Source: Promethearchaeota archaeon (lineage in GTDB: Archaea; Asgardarchaeota; Lokiarchaeia; Sigynarchaeales; SOKP01). Taken from it: DNA of 13,331 nt. The position numbers were made by a program, and so were the translations under genes. Below the pieces are notes generated by a model, which was given only the letters and a program-made list of their open reading frames with translations, had not been told where the DNA came from and made no database searches. How positions within the stretch are numbered: the stretch's first letter is position 1; every line of letters begins with the position of its first letter. The stretch is from assembly GCA_019057975.1 (NCBI GenBank), contig JAHLWJ010000112.1, positions 1-13,331 of the forward strand, written 5' to 3'. Positions 7,268-13,331 of this stretch are shown here, piece after piece.

Positions 7268-8218
7268 ATGAGTGAAGAATATAAATGGCGATATGGGTTT
7301 TTTTTAGGATGTGTAATTCCTAACCGTTATCCTATGATTGAAGCTTCAATTAGAAGCGTTTTTGATCACCTTGGTGCTGAGCTTTTAGATTTACCAGGAG
7401 CCTCATGCTGTCCTGCACCAGGTGTTTTTAGAGCATTTCATATTCCAACTTGGCTCGTAATTGCTGCTAGAAATATTTCTATTGCAGAAGAAATAGGAGT
7501 AAATCCCATTACTGGTTGCAATGGTTGCTATGGAACTCTAAAAGATGCCTGGTATGAACTTGAACATGAGTTCGAATTGAAAAAAGAAGTTAATAAACAT
7601 CTTGCCAAAATTAATCGTGAATATAAAGGGAATCTAGAACCAAAACACATTGTTCAAGCCCTATATCTTGATATGGGACTAGATTATTTAAAAGATCATA
7701 TAAAGTTAAAATTTTCAGATTTAAAGGTAGCTGTTCATTATGGATGCCATATCGTAAAACCAAGTGATAAACGACCTTGGAATGGTGAATATGAAGCACC
7801 TAGATTTCTTGATGAAATTGTCGAAATTACTGGAGCTAAAAGCATTGATTATAAAGATAAATATATGTGTTGCGGAGCGGGTGGAGCTGTTAGAACAGCT
7901 GTTAAAGAAGTTGCAGCTGATTTTACTAGAGAAAAACTAGTTAATATGAGAGATGCAGGAGTTGATATTATAATTAATTGTTGCCCCTTCTGTCATCTCC
8001 AGCTCGATTTAGGTCAAGTGGAGGTAAATAATTTTTATGGTAATGAAATTGGGGAACCATTTCATATCCCCGTAATATATATAACTCAGCTCTTAGGGGT
8101 TGCATTTGGGATGGATCCTAACTCATTGGGTTTAATTAAAAATCATGAATTATCTGGTGTTTCTCCATTCATTCCTATAGATCCATTCTTAAGTATGGTT
8201 AAAGAACAATTAATATAG
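7268..8218 (+). CDS. hdrB: Heterodisulfide reductase subunit B-like, two CCG domains
   Basis: HdrB is the catalytic subunit that reduces a disulfide (CoM-S-S-CoB in methanogens) on two non-cubane [4Fe-4S] clusters. Both CCG (cysteine-rich) domains are intact. The first has C15, C47-C48 and C84xxC87; the second has C160, C201-C202 and C239xxC242. C238 gives an extra adjacent cysteine in NCCPFC. The length of 316 aa is slightly above the roughly 290-300 of methanogen HdrB, mainly through the C-terminal tail after LLGVAFGMDP. ATG 7268 has an excellent Shine-Dalgarno, AAGGAGGG (7254-7261), six bases upstream. The protein sits between hdrC and hdrA in one operon. The natural substrate in a non-methanogen is unknown. 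No other methanogenesis gene is present, so a different disulfide or a reverse electron-transfer role is possible. Confidence 0.94.
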   Translation: MSEEYKWRYGFFLGCVIPNRYPMIEASIRSVFDHLGAELLDLPGASCCPAPGVFRAFHIPTWLVIAARNISIAEEIGVNPITGCNGCYGTLKDAWYELEHEFELKKEVNKHLAKINREYKGNLEPKHIVQALYLDMGLDYLKDHIKLKFSDLKVAVHYGCHIVKPSDKRPWNGEYEAPRFLDEIVEITGAKSIDYKDKYMCCGAGGAVRTAVKEVAADFTREKLVNMRDAGVDIIINCCPFCHLQLDLGQVEVNNFYGNEIGEPFHIPVIYITQLLGVAFGMDPNSLGLIKNHELSGVSPFIPIDPFLSMVKEQLI

Positions 8219-8231
8219 GTGAAAGAATAAA

Positions 8232-10229
8232 TTGACAGAAATTAGAAAAGAAATTGAAATCACAGGGAATGAAAGACCTAGAATAGGAGTCTATGTATGT
8301 CACTGCGGAATTAATATTGGTGGTGTAGTTTCAGTTCCAGATTTAGTAGAATATGCGAAGACTCTTCCAAATGTCGAAATAGCAAGAGAATATAAGTTTT
8401 TTTGTTCTGATGTAGGTCAGAAAATGATTAAAGAAGACATTGAGGCGGGATTAGTTAATAGAGTGATTGTTGCAGCATGTTCTCCAAGAATGCATGAACC
8501 AACTTTTAGGATTGCATGCAAAGAAGCTGGATTAAATCAGTTCCTTTTTGAAATGGCAAATATTAGAGAGCACTCAACATGGGTTCATATGAAAGAGCCA
8601 GAAGGAGCTTATGAAATTGCTAAAGATCATATAAGAATGGCTGTAGCAAAATCAAGAGAATTAATACCATTGGAAGTACAAAAGGTAAGTGTAGAACCCT
8701 CGTGTTTAATCATCGGAGGAGGAATTGCAGGGATGAATTCTGCTTTAGATCTTGCTACAGAGGGTTATAAAGTGTATCTAGTTGAAAAAACACCAACTAT
8801 TGGTGGCCATATGGCTCAACTTGATAAAACATTCCCAACTATGGACTGTTCAAGCTGTATCCTTACTCCTAAAATGTCTGAAGTATCACGTGAAAAAAAT
8901 ATTGAACTTTTAACTTATTCCGAGGTTGTAGAAGTAACTGGATATATAGGAAATTTTGAAGTAACAATTCTGAAAAAACCTCATTATGTAGATCAAGTGA
9001 AATGTACTGCTTGTGGAATTTGCGTTGATTCTTGTCCTGTTACTGTTGGAAATGAGTTTGAATTAGGTTTAGCTGCAAGAAAAGCAATTTATGTCCCATT
9101 TCCTCAAGCGGTCCCTGGACAATTTACAATAGATATGGATAATTGCATCAAATGTGGAATTTGTGCGAGAATCGACGTCTGTGAGCCTGAAGCAATTAAT
9201 TTTGATGATGAACCTGAATATCTAAAAGTAAAAGTAGGCACAATAATAGTAGCAACTGGGTGGGATTTATATGATCCAACTCCCCTTAAACAATATGGAT
9301 ATGGAAAGTATCCTAATGTTATTACTGGACTTCAAATGGAACGTTTATTAAGTTCTTTTGGACCAGTTATAGGAAAGCCTGTTAGGCCTTCAGACCTTAA
9401 AGAACCACATAGCATTGCCTTTCTTCAATGTGTGGGAAGTAGAAATTTCAGAGAAGGAGGAAATCAATATTGCTCAAGAGTTTGCTGTATGTATGCAACC
9501 AAGCAAGCAAGGCAATATAAGGAAAAACATCCAGATGCAGATGTTTATATATTTTATATGGATATTCGAGCTTTTGGAAAAGGGTATGAGGAATTTTACG
9601 AATCTGCAGGACGGAATTATGGTATTAATTATATAAGAGGAAGAATTGCTGAAGTAAGCGAAGATGATGAGCATAATATTATCATTCGATCTGAAGATAC
9701 ATTACTTCAACAAACAATTGAATTAAAAGTTGATCTATTTGTTCTTTCTGCGGGTTTAGAACCAAGAGCGGATGCAGATATAATTACCTCGCTTTTAAGA
9801 ATTCAAAGATCGGCAGATGGATTCTTTTTAGAAGCACATCCAAAACTAAGACCTGTAGATACTTTAACAGAGGGAATTTTCATCGCGGGTGTTGCTCAAG
9901 GCCCAAAAGATATTCCTGATGCTGTTGCTCAAGCTAAGGGAGCAGCTTCAAGTGCAGCTGGTTTAATGGCTAAAGGGGAAGTTGAAATTGAACCATTTTT
10001 TGCAGTGATTCGTCCAGAGCGTTGTATTGGCTGTGGAATGTGTGTAGAAAATTGTGCATATGGTGCAATTGAACTTGTTGACGATAAAAGATTTGGGCTT
10101 ATAGCTAAAATTAATGAAGCATTATGTAAAGGATGCGGTGCTTGTTCAGGCAATTGCAGATGCTCAGCGATTGATATCAAAGGGTTTACTGGTCAACAAA
10201 TTTACTCAATTATAACTGGAAGATTATAA
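8232..10229 (+). CDS. hdrA: Heterodisulfide reductase subunit A-like flavoprotein
   Basis: HdrA is the FAD protein that splits electron pairs (flavin-based electron bifurcation) between ferredoxin and HdrB in the cytosolic complex. The N-terminal domain has cysteines C23, C25, C58 and C83. The FAD loop GGGIAG is at 162-167. Inserted ferredoxin motifs follow: C258xxC261xxC264xxxC268 and C305xxC308xxC311 with C317. C400, C414, C418 and C419 match the flavin-near cluster pattern known from HdrA. Two C-terminal [4Fe-4S] motifs are C598xxC601xxC604xxxC608 and C632xxC635xxC638xxxC642. At 665 aa it is a full-length methanogen-type HdrA, longer than the short HdrA of the sulfur-oxidising sHdr system. 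The start is TTG 8232, forced by a stop at 8220-8222 and the lack of another start, with Shine-Dalgarno AGGTGA (8217-8222). No fused MvhD or FrhB domain and no selenocysteine. It ends the operon. Confidence 0.95.
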   Translation: MTEIRKEIEITGNERPRIGVYVCHCGINIGGVVSVPDLVEYAKTLPNVEIAREYKFFCSDVGQKMIKEDIEAGLVNRVIVAACSPRMHEPTFRIACKEAGLNQFLFEMANIREHSTWVHMKEPEGAYEIAKDHIRMAVAKSRELIPLEVQKVSVEPSCLIIGGGIAGMNSALDLATEGYKVYLVEKTPTIGGHMAQLDKTFPTMDCSSCILTPKMSEVSREKNIELLTYSEVVEVTGYIGNFEVTILKKPHYVDQVKCTACGICVDSCPVTVGNEFELGLAARKAIYVPFPQAVPGQFTIDMDNCIKCGICARIDVCEPEAINFDDEPEYLKVKVGTIIVATGWDLYDPTPLKQYGYGKYPNVITGLQMERLLSSFGPVIGKPVRPSDLKEPHSIAFLQCVGSRNFREGGNQYCSRVCCMYATKQARQYKEKHPDADVYIFYMDIRAFGKGYEEFYESAGRNYGINYIRGRIAEVSEDDEHNIIIRSEDTLLQQTIELKVDLFVLSAGLEPRADADIITSLLRIQRSADGFFLEAHPKLRPVDTLTEGIFIAGVAQGPKDIPDAVAQAKGAASSAAGLMAKGEVEIEPFFAVIRPERCIGCGMCVENCAYGAIELVDDKRFGLIAKINEALCKGCGACSGNCRCSAIDIKGFTGQQIYSIITGRL

Positions 10230-10247
10230 AGATAAATTTTGAAGCTC

Positions 10248-10268
10248 TTATTCTTTTTCCTAATTTTT
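10248..10268 (+). terminator. T-rich terminator after hdrA
   Basis: TTATTCTTTTTCCTAATTTTT begins 19 bases after the hdrA stop, with no stem of note. It is typical of an archaeal oligo-T terminator and would close the hdr operon. Confidence 0.5.
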
Positions 10269-10275
10269 AAATTTT

Positions 10276-10300
10276 AAGCCATATATAAAATACTTGGCTT
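10276..10300. promoter_or_regulatory. Inverted repeat around a TATA-like box before the phosphatidyltransferase gene
   Basis: AAGCCA (10276-10281) and TGGCTT (10295-10300) are perfect inverse copies 13 bases apart. They enclose ATATATAAAA (10281-10290) and end one base before the ATG. A bound dimer here would cover the promoter or the start codon. A second TATA-like run, TTTAAATTTT (10265-10274), sits just upstream, so the true box is uncertain. Confidence 0.4.
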
Positions 10301-10301
10301 T

Positions 10302-10931
10302 ATGATTGATAAATGGCTTTCTAAACCCAAGTTAAACAAATTCTTTGAGAAATTTGCTAAAAAATTATTTTTAAATAAGATTTCAGCAAATCAAATTACT
10401 CTTACAGCATTAATTATTGGTCTGTTAAGTGCCTTATCCATTTTCTTAAGCGGAAAGCTAACTTGGAAATTAGAATTGATTATATGTTCAGCGGTTTTAA
10501 TGTGTGTTTCATTCTTTTTAGATGTTCTGGACGGCGCTATAGCACGATTAGAAGGTCCAACTTCTTTTGGGGGAATATTTGATATTTTTAGTGATAGAAC
10601 AGTTGAAGTATCTATTATTATATCAATAATTTCAACTGATCCTTTAATTTTAATGTGGCCCGGTATTTTTTCTCTTGGAGCAATTGTATTATGTATTACT
10701 ATTTTCTTATTAATTGGGGGTATAGTTAAGAAAGAAAACTTAGAAACCGAAGAAAAGGTTATTTATTACAATCACAGCCTTATGGAACGCTCTGAAACTC
10801 TAATATTCTTATTCCTCACAACAATTTTAATCCCATGGAGAGGTATTATATTATGGATTTTTTCATCTTTGGTATTACTAACAGCATTTCTAAGGTTTAG
10901 AGATGCATACCACCTTTTTAAAGTAAAATAA
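10302..10931 (+). CDS. CDP-alcohol phosphatidyltransferase family membrane protein
   Basis: This integral membrane enzyme moves a phospho-lipid group from a CDP-activated lipid to an alcohol. In archaea this makes head groups such as archaetidylinositol phosphate or archaetidylserine. The catalytic motif is intact: D74xxD77G78xxA81R82, then G90xxxD94xxxD98, where the aspartates bind the metal and CDP. About six hydrophobic helices can be seen, for example around 30-50, 58-75, 101-112, 118-141, 166-178 and 181-197. At 209 aa it is normal for the family. The segment NHSLMERSETLIFLFL (about 157-172) resembles the ER-rich stretch of archaeal inositol phosphate-type members, but the alcohol acceptor cannot be fixed from sequence. 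It lies 72 bases after hdrA, behind a T-rich terminator, and seems to be its own unit. No Shine-Dalgarno precedes the ATG. Confidence 0.9.
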   Translation: MIDKWLSKPKLNKFFEKFAKKLFLNKISANQITLTALIIGLLSALSIFLSGKLTWKLELIICSAVLMCVSFFLDVLDGAIARLEGPTSFGGIFDIFSDRTVEVSIIISIISTDPLILMWPGIFSLGAIVLCITIFLLIGGIVKKENLETEEKVIYYNHSLMERSETLIFLFLTTILIPWRGIILWIFSSLVLLTAFLRFRDAYHLFKVK

Positions 10932-10997
10932 ATTAGAAGAACAAATCTACGAATTATTATAACAATATTTTAAAACCAAAATGATCTAATTACCAAT

Positions 10998-12308
10998 ATG
11001 AATTCTGAAACTTTGACCTCTTCAACAAAAATATTAGAAACTATTCGAAAAGAAAATGAAGGTAAGTTTGGAATCTTATGCCTAAATTGTTTAATAGCAA
11101 GAAGTAGATTTAAAGAAATATATGATTTTATGAACAAGAATGATATTCCTACTCCGGATGATGAATCCTTAACAAAATTAGAATTGCTTGATTATATAGC
11201 CATCTTTCTATTTAGAAAATATCAAAAAAATCCTGATTTACAGAAAAAATACAGCACGCCTTTAACATATATAGGAACCACTATCATCCATGATGAGAAG
11301 TTATGCGATTATCTAACAAGATTTGATTTTATCTCTAAGCAAGAGTTAATAGATATATTCGCAGATCAAGGAGCAGATTGGGGAATTAGTGTGTATAATA
11401 CTTCTGCAATCAAAGATTATGGATTAGATCTGTATCTAATTAAGAAAAAACCATTATTAAGAACTGAAGCTGTTTTTGTTAGAACTGGAGAGGAGATGAC
11501 GGAAGAAAATTATAAAGATACATTTTACAAGATAAGTGAAGCATCAAAAATAGCTTTATGGACTGTTTTCGTTACTACGCCAAGTTCTGTCAGCAATATA
11601 GGTTTAAAAAGATTAATTTCGGATATGCAAAAGTTGCGAGTCTGGTTTTATGTAGTTGACCCGATTCATCAAAAAATACTCGGAATATTTAAAGGAAAGA
11701 AGTCTAAAGATCATGATGTAAATTTAAGAGACGAGTATATTCAAAAGCTTCCACATGAACCAATTAGAACTCAATCTCGATTAACTAAAATTTCTAATTA
11801 CTATTTCAAAGAAAGTGAAGCGTATAATCCTAAATCTTACTCTATGTATGAGCTTTTACCGAAAGAAATATTATTGACGGAAGACCATTCAATAACTATA
11901 AAACCAAAATTCAAGAATATTTTTAGGAGTCTTTTAGTAATCGATCCTGACTCAGGAGTTACTATGATCTCACATTCAAGCGAAGATTATCCAGTAGATA
12001 AAGAACTAATATCAGGATTTTTATCAGCAATGGATTCTTTTGTATCAGAAATAGGTGGAACTACTTCCATGAAAGAAATTAGTTATAAAGGTTTATACAT
12101 ACATGCTGCATATGGTAAAGAAGTTAAGTTAGCCTTATTTTTATCTAAACCGGCTCACCAAAGTTTAAAAGAACGATTAGTCTATTTTTTAAATCAGTTT
12201 GAAGAACATTACATCGATCAAATAAATTCTTTCAAGCGAACAGCAAATGTATCAGTATTTGACTATCAAAAAATATCTTCACTGATAAAGGAAATACTTA
12301 GTATTTAG
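10998..12308 (+). CDS. Unknown protein with C-terminal longin/roadblock-like domain (Asgard-style)
   Basis: This 436-residue soluble protein is not assigned to a named family. The last part (about 308-412) has the strand-helix order of a longin/roadblock-type domain: strand SLLVIDPDSGVTMIS (311-325), helix LISGFLSAMDSFVSEI (337-352), strands KGLYIHAAYG and KLALFLSKP, then helix KERLVYFLNQFEEHY. I recall sequences of this style from Lokiarchaeia, where such domains are abundant and thought to work with small GTPases. The N-terminal 300 residues include a helical part (1-110) and an alpha/beta part (about 125-235) with strands ALWTVFVTTP and LRVWFYVVDP. No catalytic motif is recognised there, and C28xxC31 has no partner pair nearby. 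The ATG has no Shine-Dalgarno; a TATA-like TATTTTAAAA (10966-10975) is centred about 28 bases upstream. Confidence is high that it is a gene, moderate for the domain. Confidence 0.85.
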   Translation: MNSETLTSSTKILETIRKENEGKFGILCLNCLIARSRFKEIYDFMNKNDIPTPDDESLTKLELLDYIAIFLFRKYQKNPDLQKKYSTPLTYIGTTIIHDEKLCDYLTRFDFISKQELIDIFADQGADWGISVYNTSAIKDYGLDLYLIKKKPLLRTEAVFVRTGEEMTEENYKDTFYKISEASKIALWTVFVTTPSSVSNIGLKRLISDMQKLRVWFYVVDPIHQKILGIFKGKKSKDHDVNLRDEYIQKLPHEPIRTQSRLTKISNYYFKESEAYNPKSYSMYELLPKEILLTEDHSITIKPKFKNIFRSLLVIDPDSGVTMISHSSEDYPVDKELISGFLSAMDSFVSEIGGTTSMKEISYKGLYIHAAYGKEVKLALFLSKPAHQSLKERLVYFLNQFEEHYIDQINSFKRTANVSVFDYQKISSLIKEILSI

Positions 12309-12334
12309 AAATATAAAAAAAAGAAGCTTTCACC

Positions 12335-12348
12335 TTGTTTTTTAATTT
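12335..12348 (+). terminator. Short T-rich stretch after the longin-like gene
   Basis: TTGTTTTTTAATTT lies 27 bases after the stop and may end transcription. The evidence is base composition only. Confidence 0.3.
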
Positions 12349-12406
12349 AAAAACTTAATTTATTTATACTAAACTCAATTCTTCTATAATAAAAGCAATA
12401 AAAGTG

Positions 12407-12799
12407 ATGGATATCAAAACATCTAAAAAACCAATTGGGATTATTGATGGAAAATTTCATCCTTGCCCAAAATCTCCAAATTGCGTTTCCACTCAAAGTA
12501 CTGATAAAAAACATAGGATGGAACCTATACAATATAGCTCAACAGTTGATGAAGCAAAAGGAAAAATTAAAAATATAATTACATCATTTAAAAGAACGAA
12601 ATTGATTACTGAAACAGAAAATTATCTGCATTTTGAATTCAGAACTGCTACATTCAAATTTGTGGATGACGTCGAATTTTACTTAGATGATAAGGAAAAA
12701 TTAATTCACTTTCGATCAGCAGCAAGATTGGGGTGGAGTGATATGGGTGTTAATCGAAAACGCATGGGAAAAATAAGAGAATTATATAGTGGTGCCTAA
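12407..12799 (+). CDS. DUF1499 family protein
   Basis: This is a small protein of about 130 residues with the marks of DUF1499: an N-terminal CPKSPNCVST (21-30, counted from the GTG at 12404), a central DEAK-start helix, the FVDDVEF motif (about 86-92), and a closing FRSAARLGWSDMGVNRKRM. The function of DUF1499 is not known. Members are found mainly in bacteria and plastid-bearing eukaryotes, often near membrane or photosynthetic functions. No signal peptide, lipobox or membrane segment is seen here, so it should be cytosolic. The two cysteines C21 and C27 are conserved in the family. GTG 12404 and ATG 12407 are adjacent, and ATG is chosen. It stands alone between T-rich stretches, with TATA-like sequence near 12363-12370 and 12383-12392. 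Confidence 0.85.
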   Translation: MDIKTSKKPIGIIDGKFHPCPKSPNCVSTQSTDKKHRMEPIQYSSTVDEAKGKIKNIITSFKRTKLITETENYLHFEFRTATFKFVDDVEFYLDDKEKLIHFRSAARLGWSDMGVNRKRMGKIRELYSGA

Positions 12800-12809
12800 A
12801 AATAAAAAC

Positions 12810-12831
12810 TTTTTCATTCCTACTATTTTTT
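12810..12831 (+). terminator. T-rich stretch after the DUF1499 gene
   Basis: A T-rich tract of 22 bases, with five- and six-T runs, begins 11 bases after the stop. It fits an archaeal terminator. The remaining spacer up to 12972 shows no gene. It contains AAGGAG (12903-12908) without a usable start codon at proper spacing. Confidence 0.35.
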
Positions 12832-12972
12832 ATGGTTTAATAGCTTTTATTGTATAAATCGTATAATTCTCCACTTAAAACCAAGATAAATTTATTTTAA
12901 ATAAGGAGTAGATTAAAATTTTTAGTTGACTCTAATAATATTAGCGAAATAATAATTTCTCACGTGGTTAAT

Positions 12973-13331
12973 ATGAATGATAAAAAATTAGTTTTTGTAT
13001 ATAATGCAGATTCTGGGGTAGTCAATATAGTTAAAGATTTTTGGCACAAGTTACTTCGACCAAGCACCTATCAGTGTAATTTGTGTGCCCAAACTTTCTC
13101 TGCTTTTGGTATGAAAAAAGACTGGAAAAAATTTATTAATAAGTTAGATATTGAAGCAGAATTTTTACATAAAGACGAATTTGAAGAAAAATATGAAATC
13201 TCTGATGCAACTTACCCTTCAACTTATTTAAAGAACGGGAACACATTTGATTTATTAATAAATCAAGAAGAAATGAACGGAGTTAAATCTTTAGATGAAA
13301 TGGAAGCTTTAGTTGTCTCGAAATTAAGTTC
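12973..13331 (+). CDS. Short CxxC protein, family often labelled 'GTPase' or hypothetical (truncated by right edge)
   Basis: The frame from ATG 12973 stays open to the window end (119 codons plus two bases). Its features match a family of small proteins that I recall mostly from Bacteroidota and other bacteria: VFVYNADSG at the start, then W-HK and RPSTYQCNLC with the CxxC pair at residues 36 and 39, then W--F and FLHKDEFEEKYE. Databases often call it 'GTPase', but no P-loop or other GTPase motif is visible, so that label should not be trusted. The usual length is only a little more than what is seen, so little is missing. The frame is also open upstream (with GTG at 12964), but the ATG matches the family N-terminus. 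Function unknown; the CxxC could bind metal or be redox active. Confidence 0.75.
   Translation, partial: MNDKKLVFVYNADSGVVNIVKDFWHKLLRPSTYQCNLCAQTFSAFGMKKDWKKFINKLDIEAEFLHKDEFEEKYEISDATYPSTYLKNGNTFDLLINQEEMNGVKSLDEMEALVVSKLS

Noticed and set aside
9415..10180. Open frames inside hdrA on both strands (9415-9636, 9474-9674, 9929-10180)
   Set aside because: hdrA is intact through this region with conserved cluster cysteines, and the alternative frames have no family features.
6663..10229. Sulfur-oxidising sHdr system
   Set aside because: HdrA is full length with methanogen-type insertions, only one hdrB and one hdrC are present, and no lipoate-binding protein gene is found, so the standard sHdr layout is not met.
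12347..12532. Reverse-strand open frame before and over the DUF1499 gene
   Set aside because: It overlaps the conserved CPKSPNCVST part of DUF1499 and has no recognisable protein features.
12973..13331. Calling the last gene a GTPase
   Set aside because: No P-loop, switch or NKxD motif is visible; the name is a database habit for this family.

Overview
The window is AT-rich (roughly 70% A+T by eye) and reads as archaeal. It carries a methanogen-type HdrC-HdrB-HdrA set, a CDP-alcohol phosphatidyltransferase of the type used for archaeal lipid head groups, and TATA-like boxes about 28-30 bases before several start codons that lack a Shine-Dalgarno. A 436-residue protein ends in a longin/roadblock-like domain with the style of Asgard (Lokiarchaeia-like) proteins. 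An Asgard archaeon is my best guess. This is inferred from protein style and not from a marker gene, since there is no rRNA, tRNA or ribosomal protein here.

Layout. Positions 1-50 hold the tail of a rightward gene cut by the left edge. A leftward DsrE-like gene (83-448) lies divergent from a rightward run of three genes (672-2787): a ThiF/MoeB-type adenylating enzyme, a TusA-type sulfur carrier, and a PP-loop thiolase-like ATPase with a probable RNA-binding tail. Together these look like a compact sulfur-relay locus, probably for tRNA thiolation. A T-rich terminator follows, then a 1021-residue soluble sensor histidine kinase with five PAS domains (3013-6078) and a small charged orphan protein (6180-6410).

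After a 252-base spacer with a perfect 14-bp palindrome and a TATA-like box comes the hdrC-hdrB-hdrA operon (6663-10229). It encodes a cytosolic heterodisulfide-reductase-like complex with two CCG non-cubane sites, FAD and many [4Fe-4S] sites. No hydrogenase, MvhD, FrhB or formate dehydrogenase subunit is adjacent, so the electron donor is not visible here.

The right part holds single genes: a CDP-alcohol phosphatidyltransferase (10302-10931), the 436-residue longin-like protein (10998-12308), a DUF1499 protein (12407-12799), and a gene cut by the right edge (12973 onward) that encodes a short CxxC protein of a family usually labelled only 'GTPase' or hypothetical.

Translation signals split in two. 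Downstream operon genes (PP-loop gene, hdrB, hdrA) have clear Shine-Dalgarno sequences. Transcript-leading genes (hdrC, the kinase gene, the 436-residue gene) lack one and have a TATA-like box at leaderless spacing. No rRNA, tRNA, CRISPR array or insertion sequence was seen.
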